Of a stretch of DNA of 64,000 nt, positions 54,850-64,000 are shown one piece after another (positions within the stretch are counted from its first letter, which is position 1; the number at the start of each line of letters is the position of its first letter). Source of the stretch: Culex pipiens pallens (taxonomy: Eukaryota; Arthropoda; Insecta; Diptera; Culicidae). The notes below the pieces were generated by a model. That model was given only the letters and a program-made list of their open reading frames with translations. It did not search any database and had not been told where the DNA came from. The stretch spans positions 2,505,940 to 2,569,939 of the forward strand of contig NC_068937.1 in the NCBI RefSeq assembly GCF_016801865.2. The letters run 5' to 3'. The position numbers and the translations under genes were made by a program.

Positions 54850-56640
54850 AAACGGATTTTTCATACATATTTTTTCGTTTTTCCCCAAAGTACTCAAGGT
54901 ACTAAAATTTTCATAATTTGCAATATGGTTATCAAACTAAGCGAAATTTGGTTTGCCTTTTCACTATTCTAGTATTTTAGGAATTAAATGCATCTGTTTT
55001 CAAGAAAATACCGCATTTTTTTCAAAAAATACTAAATTTTTTACAAAATACCGTATTTTTTCAAAAATACACAAATTTCACAATTTGCATCATGGGTATC
55101 AAACAAAGCGAACTTTGGTTTGCTTTTTCTTTTTAATAGTGTTTTTTTGGATCAATAGTCAATTTATTACAAAATACCGTACTTTTTTAAAGTACATATT
55201 TATATTTTTATAGTTTGCAATATGGGTATCAAATGACTTGAAATTTTGCATACAGTTTCACGGTTTTAGAGTATTTCGAATTGAGTACAAAATTTTTCAC
55301 AAGCTACCTTATTTTTTTAAAGTACTCACAATTTCATAATTTGCAATATGGGTATCAAACGATTTGAAATTTTGCATACAGTTTCATGGTTTAGGAGTTT
55401 TTTGATTTTATAGTAAAATTTTTACAAAATACCGTATTTTTTTGAAAGTACTAAAATTTTCAGAATTTGCAATATGGGTATCAAACGATTTGAAATTTTG
55501 CATGCATTTTCACAGTTTTAGAGTTTTTTTTTTTAATTAAATGCTAAAATTTTCACAAAATACCGTATTTTTTTAATTCAATTCGGTTTTATTGGTGAAT
55601 AATCAAGATACAATCAGTTCTTTTGCAATTCATAACAGAGTTTTGGAGTTCCTTTCAGCTGTGTGTTGCATCATAATCCATTTTGGAACAATTATTTCTA
55701 TTACTAAGGCACTAACAAGAGCAAGAAAAATTAAAAAAAAACTTGCTGAGTATTTTTTTAAAGTACTCAATTTTTCATATTTGCAATATGGGTATCAAAC
55801 GATTCGAAATTTTTCATACAGTTTCATTGTTTTAGAGTTTTTTTTGATTTTATGGTAAAATTTTCACAAAATACCGTATTTTTTTTGAAAGTATCAAACG
55901 ATTTGAAATTTTTCATAGAGTTTCATGGTTTTAGAGTTTTTTGATTTTATAGTAAAATTTTCACAAAATATCGTGTTTTTTTTAAGTACTCATATTTTTA
56001 TAATTTTTAAACGATTTGAAATTTTGCATACATTTTCACTGTTTAAAAGTTTTTTGAATTAAATACAATTTTTTCACATAATACCTTATTTTATGAAAGT
56101 ACTCAAATTTTCAATATTTGCAATATGGGTATCAAACGATTTGAAATTTTGCGGACATTATCACTGTTTTAGAGTTTTTTGAATTAAATACTAAAATTTT
56201 CACAAAACACATTATTTTTTTGAAAGTACTCAAATTTTCATAATTTGCAACATAAGTATTAAACGATTTGAAATTTTGCATACATTTTCACAGTTTTAGA
56301 GTTTTTTTTAAATTAAATACTAAAATTTTCACAAGCTACCATATTTTTTTTGAAGTACTCAAAATTTCATAATTTGCAATATGGGTATAAAAGGATTTGT
56401 AGTTTTGCATACATTTTCACTGTTTTAGAGTTTTTTGAATTCAATACTAAAATTTTAACAAAATACCTTATTTTTTGAAAGTACTCAAATTTTCATTATT
56501 TTAAATATTTAATACCCATCGAAATATGGTATACTTTTTCACTTTCATTAGATTTTATTTGATAGTTATTAAAATTTTCACAAAAACCGTATTTTTTCGA
56601 AAATACTCGAATATTCAAAAATACGACATTTTGTGAAAAT
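54850..56640. repeat. 126-130-bp tandem array, about 13 diverged copies
   Basis: Units contain, in order, ACTCAAATTTTCATAATTTG, CAATATGGGTATCAAACG, ATTTGAAATTTTGCATACA, TTTTCACTGTTTTAGAGTTT and TTCACAAAATACCGTATTTT. Some units lack the middle block, and a related unit occurs at 53870-54060. GCAATATGGGTATCAAAC is exact at 55343-55360, 55469-55486, 55783-55800 and 56120-56137. About 55580-55740 is an unrelated insertion. Confidence 0.85.
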
Positions 56641-57690
56641 TTGAGCATTTCATTAAGATAGATGTGTGGATGGGCGTAGACCTAAAATTTCAGTTTATTT
56701 GGTCTATAAAACCCGGAAATGACTTGGCACTCGTTCAGACACTTCGTGATTCAAGAAAAACGTTAAAAATTTTCAAATATAAATTGTTTCTCGCTGACGT
56801 TTAAAGATAAGATATTAAAGATATAAAAAAAAAACAATTTTTGAGTGAGACTTAAAAGAAAATTACTAATCTTAACGTTTTTACACAGCCTTAAAAAAAG
56901 AATTCGTTTCTGAACCACTCCTGATATCGGTTAAAGCTTTCCCCCTTTTTTCGAAAGATGGTCCAAATCCCACCGGGACATTCCGCGCTCAAAATCCTTC
57001 GGGACATCCGTTTTCCCTCTATTCTTCTGCTGGTGGTCGCGTCGTGATAGCTCGAGGCAGTTTTCCGCAATGCCCACGTGGCGCGGGCGCGTAAGGTTTC
57101 CAGGCAAAACGCAACGCTTGCTTAGATAGAGGGGGTGATCTGCGGCATTGCTCAAAAAGAAAGAAGGGGGAAAAAAGTTGTAAAATTATCCGGTGATTAG
57201 TGAATTGTTGTATTGAATTAATTTTCGGGTTTTTGCGTGCGATTATCGTGATGACGACCGTGGAATATGAACGCCACACAATAGATAGAAGGTGATTATC
57301 TTGTTATTGTTTGGCTTGTAATGTAGTCATATTTTTGTATGTTTTCGTTTTTCATCATGTTGCCATGCCAGGGTTGAGTTGTGGATTACGCTTTGTCGTC
57401 CACCGCAGCCAGCAGCCAGCATCAAAGGGATCATAATAATAATGGTGAGATTAGCAGCTCGAGATGATAACTTTTGGGACTTCCGTTGCTGGTGGTGGCG
57501 AAGGAAGATTGAATCTGAATTTTCGATGCTTGGGGTGAAATAGAGCTGGTTCGACAACTTTCTAGATTAAAAAGCAGGGAGTGACTTTAACTGTTGGCTT
57601 TTGCAAAACCAAACCAATGCAAAAATAAGCATTTAAAAACAACAATCATTTTGTTAAATAGAGGCAAAAGGCAATTTCATCAATAGAAAT
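56641..57690. other. Non-repetitive intronic DNA, GC-richer at 56930-57170
   Basis: No domain was recognised in any frame. A minus-strand frame of 74 codons (57155 down to 56931) has balanced composition but no recognised features, so it is not called. Possible intronic regulatory sequence. Confidence 0.3.
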
Positions 57691-57699
57691 TATTCGCTT

Positions 57700-57910
57700 T
57701 TCATCCAAAGTTCGATTATTCGAAGGACTTTGGATAATCGATTCATTAACAAAAAACAAAGCTATCGTATTTTTTTACTTTCAACATCAAATTTGAGTTC
57801 TGCGACCCATTTTTAGTCAAATTTGAGTTGAGATTGCCTTTTAAATAAAAAATGTCTTTTTCAATATGTCATCTCCGCCATTTTTGCTGCCATCTTGGAT
57901 TTGAAAATTA
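57700..57910. mobile_element. Fragment of pogo-like MITE
   Basis: Has GTTCGATTATTCGAAGGACT, TTTGGATAATCGATTCATTA and the core TCTCCGCCATTTTTGCTGCC. One end is missing. Confidence 0.6.
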
Positions 57911-58319
57911 TATGCGTGGTACCGACCCGTATTGCAATGCTATACATTTAAGGTTATTTAAATTAAAAGTTCCAAATTACATCAAAATTCATTAAAAAAT
58001 GATTTTTTCATCCAAATATAAAATGTTGCTGTCACCAATAAACAAATGTTACAGCATAAATAAAAAAAATCAAATTTTCCCAAAAAACTTGTTCTCCTAA
58101 AAATGACTATGAATCTGGATTTTTTTTTGAATGCTGATTTAATAACAATTAAAAGTTGTAACTTATAAAAATATTCAAACTGTTCGATAGTGCAGTTCGC
58201 TTTACGATTCGATTCGGATTTCAGTGAGAAAAACATGATACCAATAAAACAACAAATTACAAATTACTTTGAGAGTATTAAAATATTGCTCTTTATCAAT
58301 ATTTTCCTAATTTCCTAAT

Positions 58320-59130
58320 TATAGTTAGGCCGTTGAAAATATTTTTCAAAGTTTATGTCACCCACCCCCTTCAAAATTAGTTCGAAAATCAGAAGCAATT
58401 TTTTTTTGTTTTTTCAAAAAACTTTAAAATTTTAATGGAGTTAGACGTATAATCAACCTAAAATGCAGTGTTCTGCATTTAAATTTAATTTTGAATTTTA
58501 TGAAATTCCGATGTACAGCACCGCAAAACCTAGGCAAAAACATTTTTTCGCAAAAAAAGTCTTTAATACTTAGATATTTTGGAAACTAATGATTTCAAAA
58601 CAACTGGACAGGTGAATAATGCATTGAAATGTTGAAACCTTGGCTCGCAATTTAAGTTTTCATACTATTTTAACATTTCAAATGGGCGAAATATTCGAAA
58701 TATTGAATGTTTGGCCATTTTGAAATGTTATGCTAGTCTTGATTCCATAATTTTCAAAATATTTTTTTTTCGGACGGATCATAAAATTACACAAATGTTT
58801 AATTTTTCAACATTGAAAACTGGACCATTAGTTGCTGAAATATTGTTATTAGAAAATGTGGAAATGATTGGTTGAAACTTAAAAAAAAAATTAAATTTTC
58901 ATTTGCGTTTATTGTTGTATTTCAGCAACCAGAGCTCCAATCTTCAATATTGATTGGAAATTTTCATATATCTAAAACAAAATCGAAAAACGGGATTTTT
59001 TTTCATAAAATTTAACTTTAAGGGGCTGTATCTTGAAAAAGGTGCACTTTATCAAAATATTTAATTTTTTAAATTATTTTTTCTACACTTTATCAAAATA
59101 TCTGTTAAGTTCTTTTCGATTGCAAATTTG
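58320..59130. repeat. Two dispersed-repeat blocks
   Basis: 58320-58680 matches 27480-28080/32800-33240; 58700-59130 matches parts of the foldback at 35305-36245 (e.g. ACCATTAGTTGCTGAAATAT, GGTGCACTTTATCAAAATAT). No gene. Confidence 0.5.
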
Positions 59131-60446
59131 ATTTTACATTTAAAACAAAAGAAAAAAAACTAAAATTTCCATTCTAAAAAAAAACACATTTCTTCAAGAA
59201 AAATACTTGTTTGAAAGTTGCGGTTTTTGCCCCTTAAACATATTTATCATAACAAAAAAAAAAAAAAAAAAATGCGGCTCTTTGGAAATTTTATTTTTGT
59301 AAAACTAAATAATTTTAAATCGGCAAAAAATATCGTATGCCAATTTTTCCCTGAATAGTCCTCATTGATACCTACAATCACAGACAAACAGACGTAAATC
59401 ATTGAATAAATTCATCAAGAAATCATCAATCACGAGTGAACTGCACAAAACGCGTAATAGTGTTCGTGGTGAGTTTCAGAACATCCGAACTGACCGTTTT
59501 ATTGTTGATTCAAGAAACAAAAACAAGTGCTGAAAAAATCAAGTTTTGCAACGCGTTGCTTACAACATTTTTTGCAATTTTTTGCGAAAAACGCGTTTTG
59601 GATGGAATTTCATGCTGAAAAGTTCAACTTTTCGACACTGGTACTGAAAGGTATTAATTTTACATTTTGCTATTTGTTGGTAAAGAAAAGTAGGCCGTTT
59701 CGTCTCTCGAGAATGACAGGAAAAGTATGTAGTTTCACGACGGAATTGCAAGAAAAGTGATTTTCGTCTGTTTATCGGTGCTACAATTTTGCCGAAGACA
59801 CCAAATCGATCGATAAATTCCTTCAAAAGTTACAAATTTTCGAATATTTACGTCCCATTTTTGTATGGACAGCTGCCAAAATTGTATGGAGCCTTGTACA
59901 CTAAAATAAAAAATGTACCAAATTCCTAAATTCTAGGAATTTTGCTTCCTTTCCTTATTAAGTAATCCAAAAAACCGATTACTAAATAAGGAAAAGTGGC
60001 AAAATTCCTAGAATTTAGGAACTGGTAATGACACAAAATGGCTTCTTTGGTCATAGGGAATTGTTCCACAATGATTGAACCTGATAAAAAAAAATCCAAG
60101 TGCGGTTTTTGTGAAGAATTGTTCATTTTTGAAATGTATTTTTTTTATTTCTTAAAGTTGTATTACATTTTCTCTAAAAAAAACTTCTGTATCATGTAAT
60201 TTTCTCAAAATATTTTTTTTTTGTTGCAAATTATTTTTTTTTCTACTTTCACTTTCAATTGGTATTTTGTGTCTGTTTTCAACGTACCCCATTTTGAAGA
60301 AAATAATAATTCATTATGCAATTATTACTCCATAACCGCACATGAAAAGTAGGAACCATAAAAAAAATATTTAGGAATGATCAACTCAATCTGAAGTACT
60401 TCTGTTGAATGTATAAATTCGATGCCAACATTTCAAAAAGCATCAT
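59131..60446. other. AT-rich intronic DNA with dispersed-repeat fragments
   Basis: 59770-60060 carries the TTTGTATGGACAGCTGCCAA family and a small palindrome (CCTAAATTCTAGGAATTTTG/ CAAAATTCCTAGAATTTAGG, 59920-60020). No gene. Confidence 0.4.
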
Positions 60447-60667
60447 GTACCGTAATCTGGGGTGTATCGGGACTACAGTCTGAATAGGGACAGCAGTTTT
60501 TAGAACACTTAAAGATTTTAAATTTGGAAATGAATGTACACATTTTGTTGGCCTGAGTCTGTTCTAACCGAAACCAACTAGAAAAATCAAAATATTGTGC
60601 TCCAACATGGTTAAAACTGCTGTCCCAATTCGCCCCATGTGTCCCGATTGACCCCAGTTTACGGTAC
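60447..60667. mobile_element. MITE with GTACCGTAA ends (221 bp)
   Basis: Starts GTACCGTAATCTGGGGTGTA and ends with the complement CCCCAGTTTACGGTAC. A TCGGGAC/GTCCCGA pair continues the symmetry inward. Fragments of the same family occur at 1881-2096. Confidence 0.75.
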
Positions 60668-61320
60668 AAACTATGCGTTTTGAGAAAAACGCCTTTGAAT
60701 GTTGAGCATCCATTTTCAATTCCCATTTTAATATAAAAGCAAAATAAGATGTTCTAATGATAACAAACGATGAAAAACGTTGCTTTTATTGATATTTGAC
60801 AATCCAAATTCAATAAAACATTATTTCCGTAATTTTATTTGAGAAAAACAAACATAACTTCTTTTGAAATCACCAACGTCTATATCACCCTGCTGTCATT
60901 GAGGAGGACGCTTTGTTATGTTTCGTTTTTCTTCGCCGAATGTACATGGCGCTTTTTTCATGATGCTTTTTTTTCGTCACGATGTTCATGTAGTCTTTTA
61001 TTTGACAGGTTGACAGGGCTATATAAACAGGGACCGCTGATGGCAGAGATTTTGTTTATATTACTTTATTTAAAATCATGATTAAACAGACTTTACTGAA
61101 GTAACTTTTGCTATTTTTTGGTGGAGAGGTAGCTTATTAGGAGTACTTTCAGAATATGCAATAACCCACACCCAAAACTGGCAGCGCTAGTCTGAGAGAA
61201 TGATGGTCTCGAGTCGAGAGAATAGTGGTACCATTCACGGACGCAGAGAACACAGCTCGAGATGGGCGATAGAACTATTCTCTCGAGGTTCATTTGCAAA
61301 AAAAGTTCATCCGTCAAACA
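60668..61320. other. Intronic DNA, nothing recognised
   Basis: No coding or repeat-end signal. Ends next to a tRNA-like block. Confidence 0.35.
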
Positions 61321-61331
61321 AAAAACCAAAA

Positions 61332-61412
61332 GTGTCGACAACGGGAATCGAACCAGAGACCTTTGACAAACCAATCCAATAACTTAGCTGCCTCGGCCAC
61401 CACAGCTTGGTG
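61332..61412 (-). repeat. tRNA-like sequence (Leu/Ser type)
   Basis: On the minus strand GGTGGCCGAGGCAGCTAAG resembles a D arm/A box and CTGGTTCGATTCCCG is an almost perfect T arm/B box. The 81-nt spacing would suit a type-II tRNA, but acceptor-stem pairing is not convincing. It ends 14 bp from the target site of the third GAGCAT retroposon. Confidence 0.5.
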
Positions 61413-61449
61413 ACCAAGGAGAAGTCAGAAGTCGATGTATGACACTTGT

Positions 61450-62277
61450 GAGCATGAGCATGAGCATGAGCATGAGCATGGTTGACTGCCAATGAGCTGC
61501 TACTCCGTTATTGACAGATCAGCTGAAGTTAAACAATGAATCAAAAATGATCAGTGGGAGCCAACCATCCGTTCACTGTTTAACCCCTGAAGACCCCGAC
61601 TTTATTAGTCAATACCGGCGCCCTCCCAAGAAGCCTGCAGTTCAACGAAAGGGAGGAATGTTAGTCCGATAGTTGAAGTTGCAGACTCATCAAGCACACA
61701 GTTTTTCGCTATATACTTGTTGATACCGCTTGAGACCGTTGAATCCACAGCATCTCCTTCAAGCATCACGTGATTAATTTTTTTGGGTTAGTGGGATAAG
61801 GTATTGGCTTTTCGATGCCTCCCGAGCTACGACGCTATGGGAAGGACTTTCATAACAGACCCGTCGGCGAGCCTTCCGAGCAACGATGCTATGGGAAGGT
61901 CTTTCTGGTCAACACACAAAATCACTCACACACAGTTATTTTGCTCCACTATTAACTCAACGATCCAAATTGTCAGTGCGTCTTTCGTTCATTATATAGA
62001 ATTGGCTTTTTCACCGCAAAAAAAAATTAAACCTTATTCGAAAAATTTAAACACAATCCACCCGACGCCGTGCCTTCCGATCAACGATGATATAGGAAGG
62101 GCTTTGAAAATCACAAAAGAAATCACTTTTCATTCCGCATATTTTTTACGACCACGTGCTCCCTTTGCCAATTATGCACTGATGACGCTGCATTTTCAGA
62201 GGGTAATCTTCTCCTCGCAGCACACAATACATGACAAAAATGTGAAACAAAAGGCACACACAAAAAAAACACTTTTC
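61450..62277 (+). mobile_element. 'GAGCAT' retroposon, copy 3 (828 bp, 24-bp target duplication)
   Basis: A 24-bp direct repeat (starting CAGAAGTCGATGTATGACAC) flanks it at 61426-61449 and 62278-62301. It starts GAGCATGAGCATGAGC as the other copies do, and shares the 3' block (CACGTGCTCCCTTTGCCAAT) but is diverged in the middle. It carries three hairpin modules (61817-61845, 61871-61901, 62072-62102). No coding frame. Confidence 0.8.
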
Positions 62278-62301
62278 CAGAAGTCGATGTATGACACTTG
62301 T

Positions 62302-62910
62302 TGGAGATTTATTGATTCAACTAACGAATGAACTCATTTGTTATGATGGTGTGAGTTGGTACCATTATTCTATCGATTTTGGCACTGAGCCCTCAATAAA
62401 TTTTGAGAGAACGATTATCTCGACGCTGAATTTTGGGTGCAGAAAGTGTCACAATGTACATGATGCCTTTTGAAATGTTACCGTCAAATTATGCTTTTTC
62501 TGATCAAAAATACTTTAAAAATGTAAGGAAAAAATGGTTAAAAACATTTTAATATTGAATGTTGGCAATTACAATATTAAAAAAAAGTTTTTTTTCAAAT
62601 GTATATAATTAAGAAACCACAAATTGAGGTAGAGAATTGATTACTTGTTATTATACAAAATTTCATCGATATTGGTATCGACACTGCTTAATTTGGGGTT
62701 TCACTGCCATTGCATCGAGTTCGAGTATCAAAGTATCTCCCCTCAAATAAGTATTTCTTTCACGTACGCATTTCCGTTTTCTGTAATACTGTATATTCCC
62801 TCACCCAAAATGGACAGACACGACGTTGTTGCACACTGCTGTCCAGCTCCGATCCGGAAGGCTCAATTCGTTTCCAATTGCACAATTTCACCCCCACTTC
62901 TTTTTTGCAG
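62302..62910. other. 3' end of the large NfI intron
   Basis: Nothing recognised except the acceptor: pyrimidine tract CCCCCACTTCTTTTTTGCAG ending at 62910. Confidence 0.5.
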
Positions 62911-63102
62911 AACGAAAACCCGGAAACGAAGCAAAAGTGGGCCGCCCGGCTGCTCGGGAAGCTCCGCAAGGACATCACCCACGACAGCCGGGAGAACTTT
63001 GTGCACTGCATCTCGAAGAAGAAAACGTCCATGTGCATCCTGTCCAACCCGGACCAGAAGGGCAAAATGCGCCGAATAGATTGCCTGCGGCAGGCCGACA
63101 AG
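62911..63102 (+). CDS. NfI: Nuclear factor I, DNA-binding domain exon (central part)
   Basis: Encodes 64 residues in phase 0: ETKQKWAARLLGKLRKDI, ENFVHCISKKKTSMCILS and NPDQKGKMRRIDCLRQADK. The KQKWA-RLL-KLRKDI and SNPDQKGKMRRIDCLRQADK blocks are near-invariant across animal NFI proteins. They include the conserved cysteines of the domain (MCILS and IDCLRQ), one of which is redox-sensitive in vertebrate NFI. The acceptor is TTTTTTGCAG and the donor AAG/GTACACG. The frame joins exactly to both neighbouring exons. Confidence 0.95.
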
Positions 63103-63169
63103 GTACACGAGGGAGCGCCACCACAGACAACTAGATGATGTAATTCGGACGTTTTTTTTTCTTTTTTAG

Positions 63170-63347
63170 GTTTGGCGCCTGGACCTCGTCATGGTGATCC
63201 TGTTCAAGGCGATCCCCCTCGAAAGCACCGACGGCGAACGGCTCGAGAAGGCGTGCTTCTGCACCAGCCCGAGCCTCTGCATCAATCCGTACCACATACA
63301 AGTATTAATCAAGGAGTTGGATCTCTATCTGGCCAACTTTATCAAAT
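63170..63347 (+). CDS. NfI: Nuclear factor I, DNA-binding domain exon (C-terminal part)
   Basis: Starts after CTTTTTTAG and encodes VWRLDLVMVILFKAIPLES, TDGERLEKACFCTSPSLC and INPYHIQVLIKELDLYLANF. WRLDLVMVILFK-IPLESTDGERL and the PYHI-V-ELDLYLA-F end are the C-terminal signature of the NFI DNA-binding domain. It ends at a consensus donor, GTGAGT at 63348, phase 1. The intron before it is only 67 bp. Later exons (proline-rich activation region) lie outside the window. Confidence 0.95.
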
Positions 63348-64000
63348 GTGAGTATTATTATCCCGAGAGAGGTAAAGGAAGCCCCTTTTTCCTTCGAAAA
63401 AGCAAAAAAAAAAAGATATTCTTTTGAGATATCGACACTAGTGTTTAGATGAGTGGGCAGAATCCTTTGAGAGGGCGAGGGCGACCGATCCGATGGACCT
63501 GAAAAAAAATCAACTATATTATTATCAGGCGAAAACAAAAACAGAAAAAAATGCCGAAAAGAGGGAAACAAGCAACCTTTGTTGTGAAGTGGTTCATCAC
63601 ATTAGTTTAAGAGAGTGAGTGAGTGATCTCTCCATTAGAGTTTTGACCTTCGCGGAACACTTGACCGATTAGATTCAAGCTGGAGGAGATCGAAGTTTGC
63701 TTGGGCTGTGTGTTGTTTGAGGTGGACAGTAACACCACAGACAAACTGAGGTAAATCCGATTTTTTTGCATGATTGGTTCGTTAGTTCAAGTCTTCATAC
63801 AATTTTGACTGTTGTCCATGCAAAAATGGTAAAAAAAAGTTCGAGAAATTTTATCTTGAGAAGACATTTTCTAATCGATTTGGTGTTCACCAATTCACCA
63901 ATTCAACGAAGAATTTAAATATCCGGAAACTACAGGCGATTATTAGATGCTTGGTGCAGGGTGCGCGGTCACAACTAGATGGCTTTAGTGTTTCGCATTG
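63348..64000 (+). other. NfI intron, continuing past the window edge
   Basis: Begins at the GTGAGT donor. Includes a fragment of the dispersed family (63795-63900: TTTTGACTGTTGTCCATGCA, TTCTAATCGATTTGGTGTTC). No exon was recognised up to 64000. Confidence 0.6.

Larger units (their letters stand above)
47092..62910 (+). other. 15.8-kb NfI intron
   Basis: Runs from the GTGAGA donor at 47092 to the TTTTTTGCAG acceptor ending at 62910. It holds the 9-bp minisatellite (two blocks), two GAGCAT retroposons, the antisense WW frame, a 126-130-bp array and several MITEs. 47092-47980 is non-repetitive and GC-richer, without a recognised gene. Confidence 0.85.

Overview
The window looks like nuclear DNA of a culicine mosquito, probably Culex or a close relative. 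I infer this from a few GT/AG-spliced insect genes lost in long AT-rich introns, a very dense load of short inverted-repeat elements (MITEs and foldbacks) of mosquito type, tandem satellites, and typical insect 5' leader sequence. No bacterial operon, phage, CRISPR or rRNA signal was seen. Most long open frames here come from tandem repeats whose unit length is a multiple of three; they are not genes.

Protein-coding content I can support. (1) A three-exon TMEM126-family gene, 20066-20833 (+). (2) A small two-exon gene for a putative secreted 103-residue peptide, 22027-22417 (+), lying between inverted-repeat sequences. (3) The 5' coding part of a Nuclear Factor I (NfI) transcription factor gene on the + strand: a short first coding exon at 46429-46470 and DNA-binding-domain exons at 46930-47091, 62911-63102 and 63170-63347. 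The gene runs off the right edge. (4) A minus-strand reading frame with a clear WW domain (53147-53425) inside the 15.8-kb NfI intron.

Layout. 1-10.4 kb: AT-rich DNA with a Transib-like 1-kb foldback (2206-3222) and a 3.4-kb element carrying about 19 copies of a 141-bp satellite (4752-8145). 10.4-20 kb: GC-richer, promoter-like islands separated by pogo-like MITEs, tRNA-like sequences and a 1.17-kb inverted-repeat element. 20-22.7 kb: the two small genes. 22.7-46 kb: mostly transposon debris with leader-like islands near 26, 30.5-31.7 and 37 kb, a hAT-like foldback, the first 'GAGCAT' retroposon, and a second, inverted copy of the satellite element (about 42445-45955) whose array is open for 1,070 codons. 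46-64 kb: NfI. Its large intron holds 3.7 kb of a 9-bp minisatellite (TTTTGACAA and variants) split by a second GAGCAT retroposon, a 126-130-bp tandem array, the WW frame, a third GAGCAT retroposon and several MITEs.

The best candidates for something new are: the GAGCAT retroposon family, with 21-24-bp target duplications and a recurrent hairpin showing compensatory base changes; an 18-nt block shared by two otherwise different satellites, which could be a satellite-derived small-RNA core; the Transib-like foldback whose ends resemble V(D)J recombination signals; and the small secreted-peptide gene bounded by inverted repeats. All functional readings of these are inference from one sequence.
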